A DNA stretch of 64,000 nucleotides, from assembly GCA_037951105.1 (NCBI GenBank), contig JBAMJV010001390.1:248001-312000 (forward strand). Direction: 5' to 3'. Origin of the DNA: Echinarachnius parma (lineage: Eukaryota; Echinodermata; Echinoidea; Clypeasteroida; Echinarachniidae). A program made the translations under genes and the position numbers. The notes beneath the pieces are model-generated. The model saw only the letters and a program-made list of their open reading frames with translations, was not told the DNA's origin and ran no database searches. This document shows, one piece after another, positions 32,986-43,365 of the stretch; within the stretch, counting starts at the first letter, position 1; the number at the start of each line of letters is the position of its first letter.

Positions 32986-33885
32986 ATGAATGGAGAAAAA
33001 TTTCAAAATTCTGTGTAGAAGTTTAGTGTACCAAAGTTAGCTCTACCAGATAAAGCAAACCAAATCAAAATCGGTCGAGAAATGAAGGAGAAGAAGCATT
33101 TTTTGTGATTTCGAATAATTTGCATAAATTACCATAGATAATGAATTTCATGAATCTGTATAGAAGTTTGAAATCCCCCTCTTAGCCCTATCTTATGAAA
33201 CCTAGCCCTATTAGATAAACCAAACAGAATGAAAATCGGTCGAGAAATGAAGGAGAAGCATTTTTTGTGATTTCTGGAATAAATTTGCATAAATTACCAT
33301 AATTAATTAATGGAGAAAAATTTCAAAATTCTGCGTAGAAGTTTAGTGTACCAAAGTTAGCTCTACCAGATAAAGCAAACCAAATCAAAATCGGTCGAGA
33401 AATGAAGGAGAAGAAGCATTTTTTGTGATTTTTGGAATAAATTTGCATAAATTACCATAATTAATTAATGGAGAAAAATTTCAAAATTCTGTGTAGAAGT
33501 TTAGTGTACCAAAGTTAGCTCTACCAGATAAAGCAAACCAAATCAAAATCGGTCGAGAAATGAAGGAGAAGAAGCATTTTTTGTGATTTTTGGAATAAAT
33601 TTGCATAAATTACCATAATTAATTAATGGAGAAAAATTTCAAAATTCTGTGTAGAAGTTTAGTGTACCAAAGTTAGCTCTACCAGATAAAGCAAACCAAA
33701 TCAAAATCGGTCAAGAAATGAAGGAGAAGAAGCATTTTTTGTGATTTCGAATAAATTTGCATAAATTAGCATATATAATGAATTTCACGATTCTGTGTAG
33801 AAGTTTTAAATCCCCCTCCTAGCCCTATCTTATGAAACAATCAGAATCAAAATCGGTTGAAAAATAACGAAGAAGAAGCATTTTG
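32986..33885 (+). repeat. 158-bp tandem repeat array (about six units)
   Basis: Unit: ggagaaaaatttcaaaattc…tagctctaccagataaagc…aatcggtcgagaaatgaagg…catttttt gtgattt…. Clean units start near 33312, 33470 and 33628 (exact 158-bp spacing). Older units at about 32992, 33142 and 33776 differ in the middle (aatccccctcttagcccta). Confidence 0.9.
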
Positions 33886-34012
33886 AAAATTGTGGACGGA
33901 CGGACGGACGGACGGACGGAAGGACGGACGGACGGAAGGACGGACGGACGGACGCCGGACGCAACGCCATGGCATAAGCTCATCGGGCCCTTCGGGCCGG
34001 ATGAGCTAATAA
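33886..34012 (+). repeat. GGAC minisatellite and conserved terminus
   Basis: ggacggacggacgg… (33890-33955) followed by cgccggacgcaacgcc, atggcataagctcatcgggc, ccttcgggccggatgagcta. It terminates the array above, so the whole of about 32640-34012 is probably one element in the intron between the catalytic Asn and Ser exons. Confidence 0.75.
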
Positions 34013-34309
34013 AAGGTTATGATACGAAAGTTGACAACAGTTCCCAGAAGATAAGATAAGCTTATTTTTGTTTTTAATCTTTGCTCGGTCATTAATCATT
34101 GTCATAATTTGGGAATGCAAAGCACAAGTTGGTGATGAAAAGAAAAGAAAAGAAAAGAAAGGAATTCATGTAAATCACATGTACATCACGTACAGTGTCC
34201 ATGTCATATTTCATATCTACATCTATTTAAATCTCTCTGCAACCTGCCACTATGTCTAAAAAAATGAACTTTAATTTTTGTGTTATTTTTTCTTCTTCAT
34301 CTGACAACT

Positions 34310-34850
34310 TGTTCATGTACCTACCACTTGTTTCTCACAACTGTTGCCATTGCTGTATGTTGTAGCAAGTGTTGTTGCACAAGTCTCAGAGTACCATACT
34401 ACATTTCACTCTCAATGAGATATATCTTGTATGTGTTGGGACACATAACATAGACAACTTGTTTCTCTGCCACTGATGCATGTTGTTGAAAGTGTCAATG
34501 CACAAATCGTAGAGTTCGACACCACCACGTTTCACTTCTTAGAGATGTACAATTGGTGTCTTCTTTCTCTACAATCTACCACTGCCACTGAGACTACCTC
34601 ACAGAGTACCACACCACGTTTCAATCTCAATGACATGTAATGTGTTTTTGTGTTATGGCAATAATATGGACAACTTTTTTTTCTCTACAATGTACCACTT
34701 GTTTTTCGCCAGTGCTGCCACTGCTGTAGGTTGTAGCAAGTGTCGAGGCACAACTCCAAAGAGTACCACACCTCGTTTCAATCTCAATGACATGTAATGT
34801 TTTTGTGTTATGGCAATACTATAGACAACTTTTTTTTCTCTACAACCTAC
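34310..34850 (-). pseudogene. Tandem partial copies of the 3' end of the catalytic-Asn exon
   Basis: Repeated blocks of 'taccacttgtttctc..cactgctgccactgctgta..ttgtagcaagtgt..aggcaca', about 140 bp per unit, four or so copies (near 34320, 34460, 34560, 34690), ending at the true exon. The unit is the exon end ([19 protein letters not shown]), the donor and about 80 bp of intron. The copy at about 34690-34740 still reads as the exon; the others are worn. Confidence 0.85.
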
Positions 34851-35063
34851 CACTTGTTTCTCCCCACTGCCGCCACTGCTGTACGTTGTAGCAAGTGTTG
34901 AGGCACAGGTCTCAGAGTACCACGGCACGTTGCCCTTCTCGCTGACGCTGCTGACTGATATTGTGAAGATGGAGTTGGTGTAGCCGTCGCAGCCGCAGCT
35001 ATCCTGCGATCGTCCGCCATTGCCCGACGCCCAGATGAAGATAGAGCCTAGACCGTTTCTCCC
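34851..35063 (-). CDS. FURIN-like: Furin-like exon 4 of window (oxyanion Asn)
   Basis: Minus strand, 71 codons in phase 0: acceptor ttgtttag, then [40 protein letters not shown] and [18 protein letters not shown], donor gtaggt. The Asn in ASGNGG is the oxyanion-hole residue of furin-type enzymes (PC2 has Asp). The exon's 3' end is repeated in the following intron and its 5' end is copied in the preceding intron. Confidence 0.95.
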
Positions 35064-35154
35064 CTAAACAAGTTTGAATCAAAATAAAATTTTTAAAGAT
35101 TTAAAGTTTTGGGCATAATTATTATTATTTGTTTTCAATTATGTAATTCAAAGC

Positions 35155-35250
35155 TGCTGCAGCCGCAGCTATCCTGCGATCGTCCGCCATAGCCCGATAC
35201 CCAGATTCAGATAAAGCCTAGACCGTTTCTCTCCTAAACACATTTCAAAC
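35155..35250 (-). pseudogene. Partial copy of the 5' end of the catalytic-Asn exon
   Basis: About 75-80 bp nearly identical to 34985-35068: on the minus strand, acceptor then RNGLGFI, an in-frame TGA, then [22 protein letters not shown] has become VSGYGG, so the Asn is lost. It lies only about 95 bp upstream of the real exon. Confidence 0.9.
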
Positions 35251-35951
35251 AATATGAGATACTATTAACATGAATAAAACAAAGATAGAGTGAAGACCAG
35301 TGCACCACTGACAAATACAAAGATAGTTTTTTTTTATGATGCACCTATTAAATACCTCCCTAAATTTAGTGTAACATCATATGATCCACAAGCACATAAG
35401 GTATACACTAGCTACATGTACAGCAGCCCAGCGATGCAATGTCTGTATTGATTCCAAACAGGATGCCATACATTAGAAGTGAATGATATATTTTTACGCT
35501 TATACTTCCATAAAAGTACTACTAGTTCGAAACATATAACTGAATATTGGCATAGTGAAACTTTTTCTCAAAACAAAATGCTTTAAAAGTTAAAGACAAT
35601 CCACACAAAATGCAGCATTATAATTACATTATCAATTTGTTTATTGTGCTATTCCCCATTGTGAAATGCTGTTTATATATGTATTTGTTTAATCATAGGT
35701 AGTAAAATGGTCAACTTAATTTGTTAATTCAAAAGAGTCCCAAATCATTATTAAAACTGGGAAGTGAAAATTGCTAAATATTAATAAATTAATCATAACT
35801 GAAATGGTACCATATAATTTACGTTTATATTTCACACACTTAGCTGGTCATGACAGTCCGAAAGGGGATATCAGCTGTACATATTAAAGGACACAGTGAT
35901 CTGGAAGAATGAAAAATCTCATATTCCATAGTCGGATATAATTTCAATAAA

Positions 35952-36031
35952 TTAACCCCTTGACTACGGGAACCGAGTGGGTTGTGTACAAAGTCTATGG
36001 AGATTTCGGAAACTTGTAGTGAACGGGTTAA
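35952..36031 (+). repeat. 80-bp TTAA mini-element, copy 3
   Basis: ttaaccccttgactacgggaaccgag…tgtacaaagtctatggag…gtagtgaacgggttaa. Terminal inverted repeat of about 16 bp (TTAACCCNTTNACTAC). Small enough to be a foldback relic of a TTAA-specific element. Confidence 0.75.
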
Positions 36032-36766
36032 GGCTCGTCATGCATGGGGATCGTAGAACCTGTCCAACCCAGTTCGAACATCCTAACTAGGCTAGTTTGT
36101 GCACACTACATATCACTGAGCCAGTGTGTATATCGTTCACTGCGCAAGGGGTTTGCAACATGGCACCGCTCGTCTGATTTACCAATCCAACTAACTTGAA
36201 TTACAGATATTTGATAATTGGATGGTATGCCAATTCACTTGACAGTCACAATGGGGATATCCATTGTGCAAAAACATGGTGATCTTTAGCGATGGAATGT
36301 GTGCATTTATGTATGTAATGATCTACAGAAATGAAAAGTGTTAAGTTCCAACTTGGGAAATCATTTCAACCAATTAATCGATGCTAAAGGTCAGTAATAT
36401 CAGATATTTGACAATTGGATGGTTTGCCAATTCGTTCGACAGACACAGTGGGGATATCAATTAAGCAAAAATATGGTGATCTTCAGCGAGGGAAAGTGTG
36501 CCTTTCACGCCCCTCTACACAGAGCTCAATATGTATGACAATCACAGTGGGAATTCAATTTGTGACTAGAAACTGTATTTGAAATGTTGAAACATTAAAA
36601 AAAGAGGTGTATTTGACAGTCACAGAGGGGGTATCAATTGTTTAGAAATATGGTGATCAGTAGTAATGGTATTTAATGGAAAATGTTAAAAGTTTTACCC
36701 TTTCCACACAGCCATGTGTAAAAGTATTACAGTGGGAATTCAGTCCTGTGAATTAATACATCTAAA

Positions 36767-36992
36767 GCCCGGCGCAGACAGAGCCGACTCGACTCGACCC
36801 GATCCGACTGGTTTTCAGTCAGGCTAGAGTCAGTTTCGCTCAGTCGGAGCCGATCCAACATGTTGAATCGGCCTTGAATGACCACTGACTGGCACTTGAC
36901 TGGAAAAACCGGAGTCCTGAGGCAGCACATACTGAGTTAATCAGGCTGAAAACCAGTCGGATCGGGTCGAGTCGGCTCTGTCTGCGCCGGGC
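36767..36992. mobile_element. 226-bp foldback element GCCCGGCGCAGACAGAGC
   Basis: Arms of about 47-52 bp: gcccggcgcagacagagccg and cggctctgtctgcgccgggc, continuing gactcgaccc(gatcc)gactggttttcag, with one 5-bp indel. A worn copy sits in a RasGRF intron at 10075-10272. Confidence 0.88.
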
Positions 36993-37136
36993 ATTACTGG
37001 TAAGTAATAGCCTAATATGGGAATACTATACTGCATAAATGGGTTGATTTGTAGATGAAAGAAGTCTGCCTGTCATCCCTCTACACAGCTCTGAGCATCT
37101 TTGCTTAGTTACTGATTGAAAGTCAACGATACACTG

Positions 37137-37243
37137 GGTGATTTCAAGTATGGTGTTTAGGGCTGGTGTTAGTGTTTATCAAACTGGTGTTTGTGTGTAA
37201 TAAACACCAACACCGGCCTTAAACACCATACTTGAAATCACCC
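37137..37243. mobile_element. 107-bp foldback element
   Basis: gggtgatttcaagtatggtg and caccatacttgaaatcaccc are inverted, with arms of about 45 bp (tgtttagggctggtgtt / aacaccggccttaaaca). Almost nothing but the two arms remains. Confidence 0.85.
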
Positions 37244-37442
37244 ATTGTTAAACTGGTGTGACTTTGGACAAAACTTGGTATCATTTTGCTCTTTGAACTG
37301 CGAAAGTACTTCTTTTTGAAATATTCAAACTTTAAATATCAAAACTTCTCTATGATCTAATGAACTACTTCTATCAAAATGATAATATGTAAAGGGAGGA
37401 CATGAAACTAAACGTAAGACTAGAATGAAATTTGGGTTGTAC

Positions 37443-37672
37443 TTTTGTGTGCAGGGAGGAAATTATGGTAAGCCACTTGTAGCCTCGGAATACATATATA
37501 TTCAAATGCAAAATTGCAAGTAATTTTGAACTTTTCATAAACTTTACATCATGAAAATGAATTCCCTTTGATAATAGAAATTAATCATTATCTTAATCAA
37601 CATTTTATGCTCTTTAATTTAAGTCCAATTTAAGTCTTTGTGAAACACCCCCCCCCCACCCCCCCCCGGATT
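37443..37672 (+). mobile_element. Truncated copy of the GGGTGTTTCAC element
   Basis: attccctttgataatagaaattaatc…aacattttatgctctttaatttaagtccaatttaagtc, tttgtgaaacaccccccc. It matches the right half of 39379-39692, followed by C runs. Confidence 0.6.
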
Positions 37673-37901
37673 GATTGCGAGGTGTATCTGTAGACCAGAG
37701 TAACGTGCTACTCACTTGAATAGCACTTCATCAAGATACCGTAAGAATTATTATAATTATAATTTTCTTTTTAAGCTGGTGTTACCCGCTGGAGAACCAT
37801 TAACAAAAGAATCTTTGTAAGCTGAATATTGTGAACTGCGTAGTAAAGTAGTACCATTTATAAAAAAGGAAAGCCAAAGCTTAAAGCTGAATTGCATTTA
37901 C

Positions 37902-38074
37902 CTGAGTAGGTCCCATCAGGAAAGCTTTCTTTGCCAGCTTGCCTGGTCCATCAACCGTCTCACGTCATCGTCAGGCCCCCACGAGGCGCTGTAGACCATC
38001 GATGACCTGGGGTTGTGGCTTAGCGACCCTCGCCTCCACCGCATCCGTGACGTCCCCATCCAACATACGCACAC
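37902..38074 (-). CDS. FURIN-like: Furin-like exon 3 of window, with two compensating frameshifts
   Basis: Minus strand: acceptor ccttccag, donor gtaaat. It begins VRMLDGDVTDAVEAR in the frame set by exon 2, then needs a one-base shift to read SLSHNPRSSMVYSASWGPDD, and an opposite one-base shift to read VDGPGKLAKKAFLMGPTQ. All three pieces match furin in order, and the two shifts cancel so the exon ends in the right phase. Read straight through, the frame meets TGA. The extra G lies in a GGG run and the missing G beside a GG, which favours base-calling error over true loss. Confidence 0.85.
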
Positions 38075-38289
38075 CTGGAAGGAGGGTTGACATTGTCAGT
38101 GTATAATACCACAGAGTTTATCTACCTGCTTTCTGCATAGACTTGGGCCCAAGTATTTGTGGGGAACAGTCCTGAATGAGTTAATCACTAATTGTACATG
38201 GGTTATGCCTTTATCAGAACATTGATTGATACATTACATTTACATGTATGTTGAAATGTTGTGACTCGTGTAACTTGACAATAATGAGT

Positions 38290-38887
38290 GGTATCATTGC
38301 CTGAGTCATCACAGCCCCCCCCCCCCCCCCCCCACACACGCTCACCCACCCCCTAACCCTTCCATTATCCCCTTCATCTCCTTCAACCTTGCTTACCTCC
38401 TATGCCAGCATTGTAGGCCACCCCTGCCCTGCATATGCTGTTGTTGGCCTAAACTGTAGATGCTACCAACCTCACACCCCCTCCCTACCATCCATACTAG
38501 CTATCCCTCCTCTTTATCCTCAATTCAAATTGTTGTCTTCTTAAACCATTTGTTTACCTCCTATGCCAGCATTGTAGGCCACCCCTACACTACATATACT
38601 GCTGTTGGCCTATAGATGCTACCACCTCACAACCCCCCCCCCCCCCCCCCCCCCCAATCCATATTAGCTATCCCTCCTCTTTATCCTCAATTCAAATTGT
38701 TGTCTTCTTAAACCGTTTGCTTACCTCCTATGCCAGCATTGTAGGCCACCCCTACACTGCAGATGCTGTTGTTGGCCTGTAGATGCTACCACCTCACACC
38801 CTCTCCCTACCATCCATACTAGCTATCCCTCCTCTTTATCCTCAATACCTCAATTCAAATTGTTGTCTTCTTAAACCATTTGTTTAC
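38290..38887 (-). pseudogene. Three tandem partial copies of the catalytic-His exon, each with a donor
   Basis: Units of about 160 bp. On the minus strand each has gccaacaac…ggcataggag followed by gtaagc or gtaaac; exon parts end near 38397, 38556 and 38724. The copies read [36 protein letters not shown] and [18 protein letters not shown], all open. They lack HGTRCAG and have purine-rich DNA instead of a polypyrimidine tract upstream, so they are not expected to splice in as exons. C runs lie at 38318-38333 and 38633-38655. Confidence 0.88.
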
Positions 38888-38976
38888 CTCCTATGCCAGC
38901 ATTGTAGGCCACTCCTATGCTGCAGATGCTGTTGTTGGCCTGGGCAGCAACTTCACCTGCACACCTTGTACCATGC
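38888..38976 (-). CDS. FURIN-like: Furin-like exon 2 of window (catalytic His)
   Basis: Minus strand: acceptor ccacacag, then [20 protein letters not shown] and GVAYNAGIG, donor gtaaac. The His of HGTRCAG is the second member of the catalytic triad. The 3' 58 bases of this exon, with donor, recur three more times just downstream in the intron (about 38395-38880). This copy is the only one with HGTRCAG and an acceptor with phase-matched neighbours. Confidence 0.93.
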
Positions 38977-39378
38977 CTGTGTGGACAAAGAATCATTATA
39001 ACAATATTATTATTATAACAATATTATAACATTATTATAACAATGTTGTTAACAAATAATAATAATACAGTATCAATAATAAATAATGTTTATGACCGAT
39101 TATTGATAATATAACAATAATAGTAAAATAAAAGTATAATATCACAAAAATCCTGCTTAAATGTTGTCTGATGCATATATCATCTTAATGTGTACTTAAA
39201 AGAGCTAAGCAGTATATCCATGGAATACACAATACCATTTCATTTTGACCCTGTACTTTTCTAAAAAAGAATATTGTATAATTTGTAAATGAGAAAGAGA
39301 AGGTTGATGTATGGCTAAATTGAGTTATGCACTCCAACCTGTAGGTCTGAGCCTCCTCTATGTCACGCAAAATGTTCA

Positions 39379-39692
39379 GGGGGGTGTTTCACAAAGATCC
39401 TAAGTTGAACTTAACTCTAAGTTGGACTTAAAAACTATGGAAAGCCAATAGTTTCTTTGAAACAATTTTGTAAAATTTCTTTTAAAAGGTATAAAATGTT
39501 GATTAAAATCATTGATATTTTCTATTATCAAGGGGATTTCATGTTATTGATGTAAAATCTATGAAAAGTCTAAAATACTTGCATTTTTTTGCTTTTGAAT
39601 ATATTTTATTCCAAGGATACAAATGGCTTTCCATAATATTTAAGTCCAACTTAGAGATAAGTTCAACCTAGGATCTTTGTGAAACACCCCCC
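39379..39692. mobile_element. 314-bp TIR element GGGGGGTGTTTCACAAAGATCC
   Basis: ggggggtgtttcacaaagat and atctttgtgaaacacccccc are inverted, with similarity running on through ctaagttgaactta…actctaagttggactta. No ORF. Confidence 0.85.
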
Positions 39693-39699
39693 AATAATA

Positions 39700-41030
39700 T
39701 CATGTCTAATATCGGAAATATTATTACAAAATAGAAGAGCTACAGTTGGTTGAAGTTTGAAGTTTATTAACAACAAATATGTACATCAAGAAAACCAAAA
39801 GTTAGCACAAGTGCTAGTCGAGATCGGTTTTCTCTGTTCACTATATCGGTAGTGTATCTCTTCATAGTTTATAAGCATTATACTAGTTCTAAAAAATATA
39901 TTGTTTATATCAAAAATACAAACCAAAAAATACTAACTACTAACATAACAAATGAATTTATTTATTTATCAAATAAATCGTGAGGGCAATACGAAATGAA
40001 TATCTTGTTTTTTGTTCTCTAATCTTCTGGTTTCTACATAGCTTTCAAAATTTAAAGACGATTATCTCCGAAGAACAAAAGTGACTTTAATAGCGCCCTT
40101 CGCTTTCTCAACCGATAACTTGTAAATCTAAATACTGTACCTCTATTAAATAAAGAATGAGTCTACATACAAATGCATTAACAGTAAACAGACATGCATC
40201 ACGTGATATATTTGTGGCTTATCAAATTTTAGTAGTCATATAAATAATAAATGGCATGTAATGATGTGGTCTTGTTAAATATGTATTATTGATGATAAAC
40301 TGAAGATACTGTACTACAAAACAAACTGAAAGTATAATTGTTAATCTGAATACAAAGACTACAAAGAAAGTAAAGGAGTATTGATGAAATGATGTTCGGT
40401 ACTTTTACAACATGTAAGAAAGGCAACTTATGAACTGGATACATGAGTCAAGAAACAACATGGGGGAGCAGTACATATGAATAATTCAAAATGCATTTTT
40501 CAGGGGCTACTTTTTACTTCTCAGGCCTGCTTGGTTAAAAGTTGTGAGTTTATTGTATTATATGAAATAAAATATCAGTTAACAGCTTGCCAGAAAAAAA
40601 TTAGGGCTTAAAATCTCCTTTTCGTGGAGCTATAGACCTCAAAATAATCAAAGCGACGGACCTTCATTTATATTGCATTACGAGTCTTCACTCACGATAG
40701 CTGCCGGCGCATTGTGGCGAGCCCCCCGTGGCTGTGCATGAACCACGCACAGATTGTGATCGAACAACGGCATAAGCGAATACTAAACAAAAATATTTAA
40801 GACTCGTAAAACTGACTGTAATTGTGTATTCTCCATTTGAGACCCTTTTCATGGCATACATGTACCTTTAAAAATGTGGTCTATACAGGTCTATACAGGT
40901 CTATACATTCAATTAGGTACTAAAGGAGAAGTAAATGTAAATCAAATGATTTTATTTGATCAATAGATTGCAAATGACGAGTAGAAAACAATAATATGAC
41001 TTATTCAGATTTTACCACCATAACGACCTT
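39700..41030. other. Intron DNA of the furin-like gene, nothing firm
   Basis: AT-rich with one GC-rich patch near 40660-40760 (gctgccggcgcattgtggcg). No element boundaries or exons recognised. Confidence 0.45.
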
Positions 41031-41039
41031 GTACCGATC

Positions 41040-42085
41040 AAAAAACACTGCATGGTCGGACGTACGCAGAGAAAATGATTTTTCTGACAAGAGGATTTGA
41101 ACTGTAAAACTCTGTGAAGTTAATGCATTTTTTTGGCCAAATCATCTATTACCATTAGGGTTAGACTGTAAATGATGGGAAATATCAAGAAAACTGCAAT
41201 TTTTTCCCTTCTAAGCATGGAATATTTACGCTTTATGTTCGTGTCGGACGTACAATGTCCAACGTACAAGACTGCCGTGTCGGACGTACATGTGTTATAC
41301 AAATGCAAGTCTACTTGCTGCTGAAATATTTGCTGTAAATAGACACTTTAAGTCATAGTAAGTAAGTAATGGTGTCTTAAATCATAGATACAAACATTTT
41401 ATCACTGTACCATTAAATTATGGGAGTATAAAACAAATACAAACACAATTAAACATCACTAACATGAATATGCACTGATGGGACTATATGATCTAGATTT
41501 ATAATGTGTATTTGAAGTTAAGGGTCGATTTTTCATCACAAAATGTATGTTGGTTGTTCTTTCCAACTAAGACAATTTTTAAATGGCCTAAGTAAGTCTA
41601 AACAAAGGAATAATTATACAACATGGTTCACCTAAAGTATGTTTTTATGATAGTTTTTGTTATGACAGCATGACAGTGTGTAGTATTAGTATGTAAAAAG
41701 CCATAATAATGTGACTATTGAATGTCCAGCCATATTATGATGCTTAGTTAAAATTAGGGATATGAAGCACCAAGTAATTAAGAGATATTACATTTCAATA
41801 CACTCTTTAATCAACAGATAAGATACAGTGTGAATTTAAGTGTTTTAGGCTGGCAAACCCTATTCATTGCAATGCCGTGTCGGACGTACATGGTCGGACG
41901 TACACAAAAAGTGTACGTCCGACCCACCCATTTTTTCTTAATTAGTGACGATTGGAATTTTTTTTTTTACTCTCTGTGTAGAGGGGCTGGAACTTGCTTT
42001 GCATTGACATTCTGCCCTTTATTGGGTTCTTTGTCTTTTTGTGAAATTGAAAATCAGTGTTTTTCCGTGTCGGACGTACATGACT
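41040..42085. mobile_element. Probable non-autonomous DNA element with clustered GTCGGACGTACAT motifs
   Basis: The motif cgtgtcggacgtacatg or a close variant occurs at about 41053, 41242, 41277, 41876 and 42066, plus a close inverted pair at 41895-41930 (gtcggacgtacac / gtgtacgtccgac). Placed towards both ends of a roughly 1-kb segment, they look like subterminal transposase-binding repeats. Exact termini and target duplication are not clear. Confidence 0.55.
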
Positions 42086-42959
42086 AAAATAGTCCTGATA
42101 TTGATTAGCTACAAATCGTAATTAAAATAGTGATTTTTTAATTTATGTGTGGTAATGGATTCAGATAGTTATACTCTTTACATCTATCATGCTCAATGGA
42201 TTATTCAGCCTATTTTAATTGAAATACATTAAGAAATCAAATGGTATGTTACAGCAGAGATAAATCAGCAACTTCAGTATGCCTTGATTTGGAAGGGTCT
42301 CGTGACCTTGAGCTTGATCAAATTGTGTTGTAATGAATGGTTTTTGACAGTTCACATTATTATCTTCAAATTGATGTATTATTTGGACCAATATAATGAT
42401 TTTGAAATTTTGGCCTACTGGTTGACATATTTATGGAATTGCCCTACAATACCTTCACAAGAATAACCACAATATTGTTGCTATATTATGCTAAATCAGT
42501 TAAACACATTTATTGGACGATATGTAGTTCGATGAAGGGATGATTTCTACACATTTGTTTTTTTTGTATTTCCATGGAAATATCTGGGGACATCATTACA
42601 AATACATATCGTCCGGTGAGAGTGAGAAGGGTAAGAAGCCAAATTTTTGCTAAATTGAGCTCTGCATACCATAGGCTATTAAGCCTTCACTGTATAATGC
42701 ACAATTTTCAAATGATGACTTCTAATTTTGAGAATATTTATCAAATCAAAAGAGAGCTAAATTTGGTTTCTATCTAGGGCTCCAAAACTTTAAACATGAT
42801 TTATTATTGTACAAAAAGAGTCACTTAGTAGCACCCTTCTCTTTCTCAGCTGACAATACGGACATAAATACAAACATGTGCAAGCTTTTCATTCCTTCTG
42901 ACAGGGAGAGTTAACATCTTTTGCAAGAAAGACATTAAGCATACTACATGTACATTTAA

Positions 42960-43365
42960 AGGGGACCACCACTCGAAGAACAACAAAGGCATATATGTTT
43001 GGGTACCGTTGTTTTTTTACATTAAAAGATGTCCAACACTTTGGAAAAGGGTTGTGTAATTCATAAACAATGCAATAAATCACCAACACTAACGGAGCCA
43101 ACAGGGCCTTTGGTTCCGTAAGCGCCATTTCTATACAATACAGGCGTACGTTTGGAGACAATAGAGCCACCAAAGATACTGTACATGTCATGTACGTCCT
43201 AGATAATAGAAAAGTCTTCTTCTGCAGACCCATATAAACTTGTAAACACATACTTGAGAATGGTGATGATTTTTAGAATATTTTTCTAAACTTGTTGGTG
43301 GAATGGACTATTAAAACTATTTACCTTTCATTTATAAGAAAATTATTTGTGGGTGTTGGTTCCCT
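42960..43365. mobile_element. 406-bp TTAA-flanked MITE, copy 2
   Basis: TTAA|aggggaccaccac … gtgttggttccct|TTAA. Same family as 23907-24319; the two share termini and scattered internal blocks. The 120-codon ORF on the minus strand is within it and is not supported as a gene. Confidence 0.83.

Noticed and set aside
34653-34928. 91-codon minus-strand ORF starting [15 protein letters not shown]
   Set aside because: It is the furin-like exon end read on through its donor into tandem copies, not a separate gene.
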